Shown piece after piece: positions 1 to 13,015 of a stretch of DNA of 64,000 nt. The position numbers were made by a program, and so were the translations under genes. The stretch covers positions 250,501 to 314,500 of the forward strand of contig NW_024881676.1 in NCBI RefSeq assembly GCF_019059575.1, written 5' to 3'. Below the pieces are notes generated by a model that saw only the letters and a list, made by a program, of their open reading frames with translations, did not search any database and had not been told where the DNA came from. How positions within the stretch are numbered: the first letter of the stretch is position 1; each line of letters opens with the position of its first letter. This DNA is from Amphibalanus amphitrite. Taxonomy: Eukaryota; Arthropoda; Thecostraca; Balanomorpha; Balanidae.

Positions 1-1020
1 GCTGTTCACCGTTAGTTGAGGGGCGTGACAGTAGGTCTATCTGCGCCCGCTGCAGGGCTGGTCAGTGACGTTTCCCAGGCGAGTGGCGACCTTCGGAGCC
101 CGCTGCCAACCTGTTGGACGAGCACGTGTTCCCAGAAGGTCGGCGGGTCGGCATGAAGGTCCTCCTGGCGGTGGAGTTCGCTGACTGTCGTCCTCGGAGG
201 GAGGCGGTCGGCGATCTCACCCAGTCTGTCAGACGCAACTGGGACGGATTCTGCACTTTGAATAAGGATTCGGTGTCTGTCCGTCCTGTTTTCCGTTTGT
301 TCGTGTCACTCCGCAGTTGGTAATACTGTCCTGGGTTCTGCGGATTGTGGATAAACTCCGTCGAAGCTCCGACACGGCAAGGGACGCCGCTGTGGCGTCT
401 GACCTGATACACAGCCGAGTATTGTGACACCCCCGTCTGGCCGAGAATCGGTCGGTTTATTTCCCCAGACGGGTGCAGCGGCGCCGGTAGCCGCGGCGGA
501 CCCCGTTTGGGTCGGCCGCCCCCAGCTGGGAACACCGCTTTCCACACAGAACGTCCTACGCTGGGGGCAGCGCGTCAGACGCTCTGGGCCCTGGCTGACG
601 TCCGGGGCTGTTGCTGACTCCAGGGGCACTGTCTGACGCCTGAAAGTCCCGCTTTGTTTGTGCAGGACCGTGAACAGTTGAACACTGCTCCGGTGTATCG
701 GGCGGCTGGGAATCCAGACGCTGCCAGCGTGCATACGTCAAGGCGGCTGCGAAAACAGGCGCCGGCTGCAGGCATGCATTGTAGATGAACGTAAATTTTG
801 AAGTGTGGATGGTAGAGTTGCTGCTTTGCTGTCAGCCTGTCCGTTTTGAATTTATATTGAAGGTCCTGTCGATTATTGCTCTTGTTGAAGGTTATAACGC
901 AAATAACGTCAGTAACAGATGCATTGTTGATTATTACTCTTGAGGTCTGCGAGCCAGCTTCAGCCCTTCCCTCACTCGCCGGTGGCTCCGCGGCGCGTGG
1001 CACCGCACTGTAGGCCGGCA
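1..1020. other. GC-rich spacer, no gene recognised
   Basis: The open frames here are short, overlap on both strands and have no recognisable domain, so I see no gene. The sequence is GC-rich to about 760 and becomes AT-richer afterwards. Confidence 0.5.
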
Positions 1021-1029
1021 GCCTGAAAA

Positions 1030-2596
1030 AGCGCTAGAAATTCCCCCAAACTGACTGTCCGCAATATGAACAAAATAGGTATCATTTAATCCCAAATTGA
1101 TCGAAGAATACGATTCCGATGCTAGTTTTGCCCTAAGGTCAAAATTGAGGTCGTCAGTTGTCACCAAACACAAGACAATTTAGACTCTCTATAGGCCACC
1201 ACATTTACCGATTTTAATGATGAACTTTAGTGGTAATTTATTAGTTGACCAATCGTCGTTTTGAACGAAATTTCCTGTCAGACTAGTTCAGGGAACTGTT
1301 GTTCACTGTGCCAACATCATTCTGACATATTGCATCGCTTTTCTGCAAGATAAGCTAGCTGTTTGCAAGCAGCTGCAAGACGTAATTTAAAATCATATTC
1401 AATTTTTCAATTAGACTTTTATAAAAACGTTATTTCGAGCAGCTAAAAATGAACATTTCATACTAGCCTCTGATTACTCATCTTCTGTTCCATATAGGTG
1501 CTTTGCTGCTTTTCCCTGCTACTTTTCGAGATATGCGCCAGTAAACCACATGATGTAGGGGCAATTGTCACCTCGCCGCTCTACTGAAGGCCCGGCGCTC
1601 TTTAAAACGCTGGAAGTTGTGAAAAACAAATGCTTCTAATCTAAATGAAATATATGTCCCTGAGCTCAGAATTGATCAACGCACACAATGCTGTCAACAT
1701 TTCTGGGCCAAACTAAAAAAAAATCAGTCATTATTAACCCCTAAACACAAGTCAGTGATAATCAACAACAACTTGCTCTTTAGTTAGACTTTTTGAGAAA
1801 TGTTATTTCGAGCCGTTAAAAATGGCCATGCCATACAAACCACCAATCATCTTTCTGTCATGCCCTACTCGCAATTTTTGCTAATGCCTGCTACTCTTCG
1901 AGGTCACGTGACCTCACCATTAAAAGTGAATGGGGAAATAAGGAAACTGTTGTTTTTGCGCATGGAATGATTTCAAACTATCTCAAGCACACGGAATCGT
2001 GATTTCGTGCACTCCTTGCAAGATCCGATGCTTTACTTTTGCATTTTTGACCTTCCGTGACGTCATTTATGACGTCACACCGGTCATAGGAGTTTCTCGT
2101 CAATAACTCATGATCGAATTGAGCCAGCGACTCGGGAAAGCCACCAATGGACTCGGGAAGACCTCCCGAATCGAATGATATGCGATACGACCTCCTTCGA
2201 TTAAGTTCGTGGCCTGATGGGCTCTGAACTGACCTTGACTCGAGGTCAATACCTTAAGTTGACCTCACCCGAACAAAAAGTATACCATTCGACGCGCCTG
2301 AGCCAGACGAACACGATGGTGCCAAAATCGCTGCTCTGCGGCCATTTTTTGCGAAATTATTTGCCAAAAACCAAACCCTACCTTGGGCTTTTTGACATCA
2401 CCTCAGAGGTTACCGGTTGACCTGGAACCTTAAAATCAGGTATCAATCGTTCCGCCTTGAAACGGCGCACACGCTTGTTTTTTTCCGCGAGGCTCTAGCT
2501 CCATTAGGGGCGAAACGGCAAAAAGGGGTCGTACCAACCCTCCCCCCCTCGGCCGGAGGGGGTGGGGGGTCCGACAATAGGTCCGGCGAGGGTTAA
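1030..2596. repeat. Transposon-like block ending in GGGTTAA; TTAA-flanked element, right end
   Basis: The right edge reads GGGTTAA, with the TTAA at 2593-2596. Just inside it is an imperfect G/C-tract hairpin (about 2540-2570). This is the same layout as the ends of the TTAA-flanked elements at 8.9, 37.5 and 63.6 kb. The interior has two TGACGTCA palindromes (2058-2065 and 2070-2077) and TGACC/AGGTCA words (about 2230-2260 and 2415). A diverged direct repeat lies at 1411-1530 and 1784-1905. No matching left terminus was found: a TTAACCC at 1734 does not resemble the right end beyond seven bases. The left boundary is therefore approximate, and more than one element may be fused here. Confidence 0.5.
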
Positions 2597-4059
2597 GCAG
2601 CCCCACTTCGTTTTTAGCATGTTTGCTTGTCATTGAGATCAACAACTCAATCACAAATAATTTCTAGCACTTTTCCGGACCCCCGGCCCAGTGTGCACCG
2701 GCCGCCGGAGCCGGCCACTCGGTGGAATAACCGTCAGACGGGCGGTCTGTTGTGGTCCGGTGGCCACCCACCCGTCCGGTCACCTGCCGCCCCCCCCCTC
2801 CCACCCCCTGCCTACCGACCTGTCTGCCGGGCTGGTCCGAACAGGTCTCAACGCCGACAACAGAGCTCGTTTGAGCGGCGGGCGAGCGGAGCGGACGGGC
2901 GGGAAAGGCGAGGGATGAAGCATAAGCAGACTGGCTGGAAGCAGGGATAGGACTGGAGTGAACTGGCTACAGGGAACGGGGAGGGAGTGGAGCTGGAATA
3001 GAGGGTGGGAAAGGAGAATAGATGGAAGAGGGAGAATTATCTTGGCTGTTGGTATATTGCCAAGTAGAGCGGTGGGACGGGGCTTCAGTGTTTGTTGTTG
3101 CACTGTGGTGCCAGGCAGCCAGGCATGCTACGGTGTCGGTCCAGCTACGGTGTTTGGTGAGCATGACGTGATTGTAACTAAATGCGGCACAAGTTTTTTG
3201 GAGATTCAGAGTTCGAACGCTCTTGTTTCTGATCTGGGATGTTTCAGCGCTTTTTATGTAGATCACATAAAAATCCTCGGACAAAGCACTGCTTTCAAAC
3301 GGACCCCAGCAGCATTTCACCCCATCTTTCTCACACCATTCACTGGTGTCGTCTCCCCACCGGCGGAAGACCGGCTACGTCTCGTGGGCCGCCAGGCGAC
3401 AGTGGCGCGTGGTCGCGGCTCCCCCTCCCCCTCTCCCCACCGGCGCTGTGCGATGCTCCGATAGCGCCGGCAGCAGACGTTCAAACGGCCAGCCAACCCG
3501 TCTGACCGGCGCGCCGCCGGCTGGTCGCGGCAGGCGCGGGGGGGGGGAGAGGCGCCGTGATGGGACGGCGGTGACCGCACGTGCAAACGGCACGACCGGC
3601 CGGTTTGATGACTGAGTCTGAGATTCGTGACAGCAGATGAATGGGATTTAGTCCTCACCGAGGACTAGGGGGCTTGGTGTGGTTGGTGATGTAAGGCGCT
3701 GGATGTCTGGATGGAAGTAAGGCACTGGCTGTTGATAAATTGCGGATAAAAAGTTGGAACAGATGGACCAGACCAACCAGACCGTCGGCTATTTTTGTTA
3801 AGTATGTTTGATAAGCGGATAAATTCATGTTTATCAGATGCGGCAATGGGTACATGTATGTCTACTTGTAGATATGATTTTTATTTCAAACAATCTTTTG
3901 GAATATTTACGCTTTTAAGTCTTCGATTTATCGATCAAACGCGCCATGTTCCAGTAGATCTTCACTCGTCCCGGCAGTGTAGGAGGCCGGCCGTACTGTC
4001 TCCTGTCGCGACCTCTATTCTCTCCCCGCCGCCTGTGCACAGGCCACCTGTGCTCGGTG
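2597..4059. other. Spacer upstream of the cytospin-like promoter, no gene recognised
   Basis: GC-rich with C and G runs (about 2790 and 3540) and a short AT-rich stretch (3780-3950). Open frames on both strands are of similar length and low complexity. No domain, splice-consistent exon or repeat boundary was recognised. Confidence 0.4.
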
Positions 4060-4219
4060 TGTAGGTGGCGCTGCGGTCGCCGGCGCTGTGGGGGCGGCCG
4101 GCTGTCGCCTCCCTCCCGATCCGCCGCGCCGCTCGCCGTCCGTGCAGTCAGTGCTGACGCGGTGGTGACTCGCAGTGCACGGTGAATCGGACCCGGCGCC
4201 GGACTAGCGCGCTGTCAGC
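4060..4219 (+). promoter_or_regulatory. SPECC1L: Candidate promoter / 5' UTR of the cytospin-like gene
   Basis: A short CpG-dense stretch runs directly into an ATG in strong Kozak context (A at -3, G at +4). TCAGTGC at 4148-4154 resembles the arthropod initiator, and no TATA box is seen at the usual distance. Promoter identity is inferred from composition and position only. Confidence 0.35.
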
Positions 4220-4252
4220 ATGGGCGGCTGGGTGTCGGCCTTTTCCAGAGAG
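4220..4252 (+). CDS. SPECC1L: Putative first coding exon of cytospin-like gene (11 codons)
   Basis: The ATG at 4220 opens eleven codons, MGGWVSAFSRE, followed by a consensus donor (GAG|gtgcgt). The exon ends in phase 0, and the first well-supported exon at 13016 also starts in phase 0, so they can be joined. MG-x-x-x-S fits an N-myristoylation consensus (Gly2, Ser6), which would place the protein at membranes. The exon is too short for similarity to confirm, and other exons might lie in the 8.8-kb gap. Vertebrate cytospin-A has a much longer N-terminus, so an alternative start is possible. Confidence 0.45.
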
Positions 4253-7200
4253 GTGCGTCTCGAGGCGGGAAGGGGCAGAACTGGGAGGTAGATGGATAGG
4301 GTAGCTCGTTTTTAGTTCGCTGGAGAGAAATAAGTACGTTGACGTGAATATCATAACATCTTAACTCCTTTTCATACAGCGGTGCATAGTTTATTTTCCA
4401 ACTGACTATTTCGTGAAATATTATTTTGCTTCTTAGCTTCTCTCGTGGTAGATTCGTCACCAGCTTGCAACTACTCACGAACTACTCACGACTGAATCAC
4501 AATCTCGCTATTCCCACACCTATATACCTATCCATACTCAGGTGACCAAACTGCTCTAACTCCGTATTGACTACCCGAACCCCACCTCTCCGTTTCGTGC
4601 ACCACTGTCACCCCGCTCACCCGTCACTGCACCCGGCGCTGTGTGGCTGCGGCGCGCCGGCCCAGGTGGACGCACGTGCCGCCGGGGCCCGATTGTGGGA
4701 CGGATTAGAGAGGTGTTTACCGCCGCACCGATACGGCAGACGGGAGACGCGACACGCAGCGCGCCTCCCACGGCCGGGTGCTGGGTGCAGGGGGTGTCTG
4801 GGTCGGAGAGGGAGGTGACTGGAGTATTGAGAGCGTCGGCGGGGGTGTATAGAGGAGTATGCCGAACAGGATGAAGGCTGCGTCTGTGGAGGGGAGGGAC
4901 GAGGTGGGCTGAGCAGCCGGATTTTCACTCGGATTCGAATATTGGGGAAGGATGAAAGGTCACGGATGAATTGAGCATTGCATAAATTGCGATTTTGTCC
5001 AGACTAGCATATGCTTGTCGTGGGGGAGGTTGAAATGGGATATGTTGCGTCCCTTAGCCTTCGACGAGTTTCCTCTCGGTTAGGATGTTGCCCTTATGCA
5101 CCCATATGCCGTATCAAACTCCCGTGCCGTTCCTACCGGGAAGCAGGCGGACGGTCACATCAGTCGGAAGCGCGCCGGGTCCTACTCGGTATCCTCCTGA
5201 GACTCGGGCCGACCGACTGCTCTGTTTACATGTAGCTGGGCTGTGAGCGGTGAGTGATCTTCCTGGGATGTGAGATACACTGCCGGCCGGACGTCAGTCG
5301 TCAACCGGCACCCGTCGAACATCAACCGTCAGTCGTCAACAGTCGATGATGTTGGTCGGTCCGATCAGAGAAGCTGGGCTGCATGGCAAGCGGCCAGCCG
5401 TCCAAGGTTTCAGTTCTCAGGCGTCAGCAGTCTGACTCACTCACCATCAGCAGTCAGCATCAGACGTCAGTCGGCTCTCAGCAGTCGTTAGTCACACGCT
5501 GGTCAGTGCTGACGGGGCTGACTGACCGCCGCTTCATCAGCGACTGCGGTGCTCGGGGGTGGCTGCGGTGGGACAGGAGGGGGATGTCAGGGGATGTATT
5601 CCTACCACCAGCACAGCGTCAGGGCTGTGATCATCAGCGGCTGCGGTTGGAGGGAATGTCGGGGGATGTGTCCCGCCGTCAGCGCAGAGTCAGGGCCGGG
5701 CTGCCCGCATGTGATCGCCGGCTGCTGCGGTAATTGCGGTGATGTGATGGTCCGCTGCAGCCCCGTCCACACCGGGATATTCCCATCGTGTTCACCCCTC
5801 CACGCCCCTCCCGATGTACCGATCGGAGCACCCTGCAGCGGCCTGCGGGCGTTGGCAGTCCCTGGCGTTGCTGGACTCCCCACTTCCTCGCATACGTTTC
5901 GGACTTCCCGACAGGACTGGTATCGGCCCGGCTGGACTCACAGTATGCTTATGTTGCCGGGTGCGAAAACTGTTCAGCGTGGGAGTGTACATAAATTCCA
6001 TCTCATTGGCACTCACAGCAAGGCCATGCCTTGGTTTAGGCAGCCTGTCCTAGTAATTCCGTGTGAAATGTGAACCGTCCCATTATACCTCGCAAAATGG
6101 GAGAAAATCGCCCATGTCATCAACATCAACCCTGTTGCGTGAACTTGATTCTCGTGACGGTGCAGACTGGCCTTTACTGGTCAGTGGCTTACCTGAGCTG
6201 CGGCTCGGTCACGTTACCCGCCGGAAGTGGCTCACTTCCGGTGGTCCATGTGACCGCGGCTGGCCGGCGGTGGTCGTTCTTGCTGTGCTGTTCACAGTTT
6301 CACGCTCCGTGACGGACGCCGACCGAACTACGGCTGTGAGCGCCCTCGGTGGCGCTGGGTGGAGTGCGACGGTCGGGCAGAGCTGTCGGCTGAGTGCGGG
6401 AGGGAATTGGGGTGGTTAAAGCTGAAAGGCTGAAAAGCTGTTGTATGAAGGCTAAACTTATGAGATTCAGTTGTAGCATTGTTACGGCTGCGGGTCTCAC
6501 ACATTGGTACAGAGGACGGTCAGAGCTGCAGAGCTGGTGCGGGGAGCTGACAGAGCTGTAGGATGGAAGCGGAGTCCGCTCCAAACAGGTTGGGAGCTGC
6601 AGAGACCGGCAATGGCTGGGACGGCCCCCAGGAGCTATGGGATGGGGTGCGGCGTGGGCTGCAGCAGCAGAAAACTACCGTGATTTGTCACGGAGATAGC
6701 TGGAACTGCGGCCGTTTAAGCTGGCTACTCCTGACGAGGTACGAGCGGCCGGGTCCATCAGCAGCCCCCCAGCCGGGATAGTGTCAGTGAACGGCTCTCT
6801 GCAGCCACTGCTTGCTACCCACCGGCCGAGATCAGGTGTGGCGCCGACCTTTGTTGGTTTACCGGAGCGTTGCATCATTGTTGGTGGAGCGTGCCGCGCC
6901 GGCAGCGGCAGCCTTGAGAACCGTCTGGCGCGGTGTGGCACGACGCGGCACGGTGCTGATATTACTGCAGGAAGCACCAAACAGGCGTGGCGGGCGCAAA
7001 TGGCAGGGAAGCAAGTAAATATGGACTGAAACGCTTCGGTGCTGATGACTGATGCCAAGGCACTGATGCAGTCGGGCAATTGAAAGCGGGATACATTATC
7101 ATGTTTATGCTAGCAGTTACTTATAATGGTCTATTTTCATTATGTTCGGTGACACTGGACTGTCATAGTAGCTTGCTTTCTATTTGTTCAAGTGGTGTTG

Positions 7201-7646
7201 AGCGTGTTGTTGAAATGCATTAACATGGAGATCATTCTTATCTCGCATGAAATGTTGCACAATGGCGTTATCTCTGCCGCTGTATCCTGTTTGAATCGGC
7301 CACCGAAACAAACCGGCGGAACATTAGACCGCGCGATAACGGCCAGGTGTCGGCCGTGACGCCGTGTGACTGTCCGTGACGGCAGTCCGTGACGGCGGGT
7401 CTGAACTGGCCCGGACTGACCGGCACTGCACCAAACTGCGCCGCCGTTCACAGCGCATTTCGTCACGCCGTTTACGCCATGCCAGTCCGAAGCACGACAC
7501 TACTGAAGGGCGGAGAGGGAACGGTACGGTACGGCACGGCACAGTGCGGCACGGTACGGCCTCACGGTATAGCATGACAGGCTGGAAAGCCACGGCGAGG
7601 GCGGTCTGTCCTATGCCATTATCCACCGTCGGCGTCTGTGCCCACC

Positions 7647-7772
7647 TGTCTGTCCGTGACGCGGCCCCCCGTCTATCCGTGACGCGGCCCCCCGTCTATC
7701 CGTGACGCGGCCCCCGTCTATCCGTGACGCGGCCCCCGTCTGTCCGTGATGCGGCCCCCTGTCTGTCCGTGG
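7647..7772. repeat. 22-bp minisatellite
   Basis: About six near-identical units of the form GTCTATCCGTGACGCGGCCCCC (split as GTCTATCCGTGACG plus CGGCCCCC). Variation is limited to C-run length and a few transitions. CpG-rich, inside the putative first intron. Confidence 0.85.
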
Positions 7773-8023
7773 TCTGGCCTGTGCAGGTGTCACGGTGATG
7801 ACATGGGCCCAAAGGTCGGTCGGCCGGCTGGCCGGGGGTTATCGGTCGTCCCGTCTGCCCGCCGGGCGCGGGGGGCGCTGGGTCAGCGCGGGCCCAATGT
7901 AGGTCGGTTGCAGCAGAGGTGGGGACGGCGCGGGCTGTGTGACACCTCTGTGTAGAGCTCACAGGGGTGATTGGGGGGGGGGGGGAAGACGCATCACTCG
8001 TGGTGCTGGGTGTGTTGGTATGT

Positions 8024-8163
<140 letters not shown>

Positions 8164-8928
8164 TCCTCTGCAGCAGGCTCGACCTGTGTCCTGTCGGCGC
8201 CGTCTGCACCTTCCGACCTTTGCCCTACAGCTCTCCGACGGCCGGGGGCCGAACAGGACGTGAGGGGGCATACGTCGGCCGGGCGGAGCGGGGAGGTCGG
8301 CTTCTGCCACCTCCGCACCAGTCGCTGCCCCCAAACACCGCTTCATTGTCCTACTGCCTCAACGTCTCACCGTCATGAGTGGACACTCTAATCACTCCGC
8401 CACAGCCTCACCATCCTCACTATATTCGGAGGATGGTCCCAGACACCACGACAAACTCAAACAGACAAATTGGGGTGCCACGACACACTGTCACCAGCAA
8501 TGCTGTCAGCTCCCGTCCATTGTTCGTACATCGTAGTCCCCTTTACACTGCCTCCGCTGCGCAATCCTCTTCAAAGTCACAGCCCGGCGCTCCCTCAACT
8601 GTCGGTGGTAAATATCTACACGGCTTTACGAACTGCGACGCTTGTGTGCTGAACCCCTTGCCCTGGCTAAGTATACACCCACCTATGCCTGTCACAGCAC
8701 GTGCTGAATATTCACACCCGAGCTGCGCTGATGATTGGTTTTGCTCCGGGCTGCCGTATTGCACGCATGTTGCACGGCGCGTCGCCGCACGCGCCGGCTC
8801 GAATTCCGTCCCGGTGACGCACTGAAGGACGATGGACGGCGGCTGCTCCGGGAAACCAGGCCGTGTTTCAGCGGCCGGCGACTCACGCTGATTTCGGAGG
8901 AGGATGAGTGGTTGACGGGGATGGAGCC

Positions 8929-9859
8929 TTAACCCGGCAGTTGCTGGGGTATTTCGCCACCCACCGTTTGCTGGGGGGGGGGGCGTTAAACGCCCCCAGC
9001 CGATAACTCGAGAACCAATAGGCGCAGCGAAACGCACGAGGCGGCAAACGAAAGAACGCGACGAGACGCTTCAGATGAGTACTTTAAAATTGAATTTTGA
9101 GGTCACAGGTCGGGTCAAGGTCAGGTCAAACACCTGAAATCGGGCTTTCAGTAGCATGGACTTCAGGACTTCGCAATGGGCGCCTCTCGTCATAAACTCT
9201 GTCAAAACGGTGCGCAATCCATCATATAAGGCCTACAAGAGTGTCAGCTCCATGTAGGGGTCAGTCAAGCATAGGTCAGGGTCAAGGTCAGGTCAACCGG
9301 GTAGGCACATATCCCCGAAAATCAAAACTGATATTCGCAGCCTGTGACACATGTTTTATGGGTAATTTGGAGCGTAGAACACGATGGTGACATTCATTTT
9401 ATCATATGTGTACGTGTTTGGCTTAAAAAGTTCAGTTTAAGAAATGCATGTATCATGGTCGTGAAGTAGTCACGAGAAATTGCCAAGATTCAGTTCAAGA
9501 TTTTGGAAAATGCGGAACGGTAATCAATAATCGAAGATAGCCATTTGATTGTTCATGGTATTGGCAGTCTAATGGCGTTTACGGCATGTCTGTATGTCTA
9601 TTCTGTGATTTTATATGATTTTTTGAACATATGCCGTTTTTGGCCGAAAACTCAGAAATCATGACGTCACTAAAACCTCGATATCTCAAAAATTTTCCGA
9701 CCGATTTTTTTGAAACTTTGTCACAATACACTTCAATCAATTCCCTACAGGTACCCAAAATTTGGCGCGCCTGCGGCGCGCCGTTTTTATGCTATGGCCC
9801 GGCGAAAAAAAGTGGGGGCGTTTAACGCCCCCCCCCCCCCCCAGCAACTCGCGGGTTAA
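8929..9859. mobile_element. piggyBac-like non-autonomous element with TTAA target duplication
   Basis: TTAA at 8929-8932 is followed by CCCGGCAGTTGCTGGGG. The other end reads CCCCAGCAACTCGCGGG before TTAA at 9856-9859. These are inverted repeats of each other with two or three differences. TTAA duplications and ends starting CCC are the hallmark of the piggyBac superfamily. Inside each terminus sits a G-tract or C-tract next to GGGGGCGTTTAACGCCCCC, which can fold on itself. The 923-bp interior has no transposase frame. It carries TGACGTCA (9662-9669) and two GGGTCAAGGTCAGGTCAA clusters (about 9113 and 9279). Superfamily assignment rests on the ends only. Confidence 0.8.
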
Positions 9860-12800
9860 AAGGTGTGGCTGGTTTTGTCGCGGTTATTTGTCGGCTAAGG
9901 GCGTCAAACGCATGTGTGAACCCATGGCAGTCGTGGTTTCCTCTGCCTGACAGTTTTTTTTTTAAATTTATGCATGCTCTTCTTTCAGTTTCTTGGGGAT
10001 TTTGGTCCGGACTTACTTCCGATGTTGCTTGGCTCAGCTCGCAAACCGTTCACACTTGGACGCAATTTTTTAAGAAACGAATTCCCCATTTCCATACACG
10101 CTCGCCACATCGAAAACACTAGCTGATCGAGAAACCGTGAGCATTCCCGGTTCGATGCACTTAATTCGATTTACCGCTGTCTTGAGAACTTCCATGCAAT
10201 TGTCATGGTAGGAAGCCTCCGGTGTTTTTCACGAACTCCCTGACAATACGATGCGGCGGTCGTGAGTATTCGAGCTCAGACCGGTCGTGCGTGACGGGCA
10301 CGACTGGTTTCGGTGTTCAGCGCCGGTCACGAGTCTCTCACGTGTCTGCTCTCGCCCCGCCCCGCCCCATCCTCTCCAGGACACACCGGGAGGTGAGCGC
10401 CGGTCGCTGAGAGTTCTGTCAGCCGATGTCGAGAGGATGACAATCCATGGCAATTTGGAAACGGATATCGTCTCGAAGACAGTAGTGGTTTCTGTTCTCG
10501 CTTACCTCCATGGGGAGTTCCAGCTCTTGAGTGGATGGTTTAACTTTCGGAACTCTGAGATGGATGGTGTGCTGTGTTCTTAGGATAACTGGAAGCGATT
10601 AGAAGGCATGCGTGGGCGCCAAACGGGCGAATAGCGCTGAATATTTCCATTATCTCGGCCAACTCCGGTCTATGGTTCTGGGTTTTAGGTTCCACGGCAG
10701 TGGGCGTTGACTGTTGGTTCACGGAACACGGTGTGGGGTGTTGGTTTGCTCGCCCCGCTGCAGCTGGTATCCGCCCTCACCCTATCGCCACCCCTCCGCC
10801 CCCGCCCCGCCGCCCCAGCCCTACCTTCATGGTATGGCGCCGTTCAATATTGATGAGGCTCCATGCTGGTCTTTATGGGCCAGAAAGGGTCTGCAAGGGC
10901 GCCGTCGGCATTGCAGGATGCCGACGTCAAAGGGCCGCTCCGACCCGTCTGGCGGGGGCGGGGGACGGATTGTCCGGCAGTGGATCTGATCCTAGTGAGC
11001 CAGATGACTGTCGGGAGTAAATTGCTGTGGCACGACGGTCGTTCGTATGCCCTGCCTCCAACAGCGAATGCAATTAGCTGATGGCTGTGTCGACGTGGGC
11101 TCGACTGAGCGCTGCCATTCGAAGAAGGCGTATTGGTATTCGGGATAGAATCTAGTGTGTCTTGCTGGAGAGTGAATGTGTTTGGGGATGAATTTATGGC
11201 GCGCTCGAGTGGTTTGTTTAGCATCGGGAGACAATGCTATGTGTTGTAGGAGGTCGTTTTATCCCGACATTGATTGTGTGCGCTGTCAACCATCTCGGTG
11301 GTCAGCGTTGGTTAGCGATCGGCGGTTTGTGTGACTGGGCTGATCGCCCTGAGTCGGTTGTGGTTGGGATTGGTTACCAACCGCTATACCGCGGTCGGGT
11401 GAAGCACGGCCAGGGTTCTGGGCTCTGTTCCCCTCTGCCGACCGGACGTACCCCTGCCACCGATCCCAGTTCCTGTGCAGGGTTGCAGCCGTGCGTTCCA
11501 CCGCTCACGGTCGCTGCATAGTGCTCACCCGACCGGAGCGGGGTAGCGATAGGTGAGATCCCCTGAGATCCACTGAGATCCAGTGGGAATATACCATGGT
11601 AAACCCACCGAGCCCCCTGCATCGCTATACAGGACCTCGTCTCCTCTGAACCCTTAGTACAAATCATGCAATATCTGTAAGTTGGTCATCTATCATCAAT
11701 GCTCGTGTAGTTGTGACAGACTGGTTACTGGGTATTCGTTGATGTCTGGTTTGGTTTGTCATAAGGCTGAGTGACTGGGATTTCCGGAGCGGGTGGCTCG
11801 GTGGCGCCGCGGTTATCGACCAGCCAGCGTACTGGCGTCGGAATTAGCTGACACCCTGAGCTGCACTTACCGCTCTGACGGTACCCTATAGCTTTTGGTG
11901 TCCGGTGAAATTCTGAGACAGTGAATACCGCTTCCCAGAACGGTGCGTACTAATAAATGGACAATGTTATCAGTGTGCTGTCACGATCGAAGTATACAAA
12001 CAATTCCCGGGTACAGTCATCACCACTTGCCGGAAAATGTACAAACACTCTGGTTTCTGCAATATGTTTATCAATGGGTGGTGGCGCCATTGACTGTCCC
12101 ACCCTTGTCACTCCCGCTATCGCGGTCGACGTGCTATTCGTTACGAACCGAACATCCTAAACCACATGTCGGCGCTGTGGCGTGCGTGCGAGCAGTGCCG
12201 ATACCATCACTGGTAAACAACGCCACCCTATATACACCACCACTCCCGGCCACACCCGAGGGCCCGTTCTGCGGTACCGTTTTCCACTTCTTGCCGGCTG
12301 TGTATCGCCCATTTCTGGCGCTCCCGGGGCGTGGCTCGCGCCCATCCCTCCACCCGCACCTTATGTGGTTCGTATAGCAAGGGTGGAAACCCGAGGAAGG
12401 TGCCAGAATAAGGCGGACCGATCGGCGAGGAGTCGCGTGGACCGCGTGGCGTGTCGCGGCGGCGTGCGCTCGGCCTGGCCCTTATAAGGTGGAACGGGAG
12501 CTAGCGTGGACCGCGCTGACGCTGACTCAGGGGCGACAGACAGCGATCGGGCGATGTTTAGCCGAGATGTTTGCGGGTCTGCGGCGGCTGACGGTTATGA
12601 TTTCGGTTGCCGGGCGCGGGAGCAAAGGTTCCGACCCGGCCCGGAGTGTGTCGGGTAGTTTTGTGGCGGCGTGTGCTCTCGCTGACCTGAGCTTGTGTAA
12701 ACATTCACATGGTGTTATGGAGGAGCGTGGCGCTGCTGGTGGTCGGTTAGAGCAGTGGGAATGGACGGGCTGTGATAAACATGGCCGTGTTTTATCTGAA

Positions 12801-13015
12801 TCTACTGTGGTCTATCTCTGCCAGCAAGAAGTCGTGTGGTGGCCACATCTCGAACCGCAAACGCTGTGTTAATTTCGTGGCTTGTTATCAAACTGTATTC
12901 AAAGTTCGAACAGCATCAAAGTATCATGCGACTTGTTTTTGCACCTAGAAATCGCTTCTTAACTGTCTGTCTCCGAACCAAGCATTACTGACCGTCCGTC
13001 TCTATCTGCCCGCAG

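Noticed and set aside
1734-2596. A TTAA-to-TTAA element with left end at 1734
   Set aside because: The left seven bases (TTAACCC) match, but the sequence then diverges from the right end, and the boundary cuts the internal direct repeat.
11795-11890. tRNA/SINE-like start (GTGGCTCGGTGGCGCCGCGG)
   Set aside because: Resembles an A box with one mismatch, but no B box follows and there is no tail or duplication.
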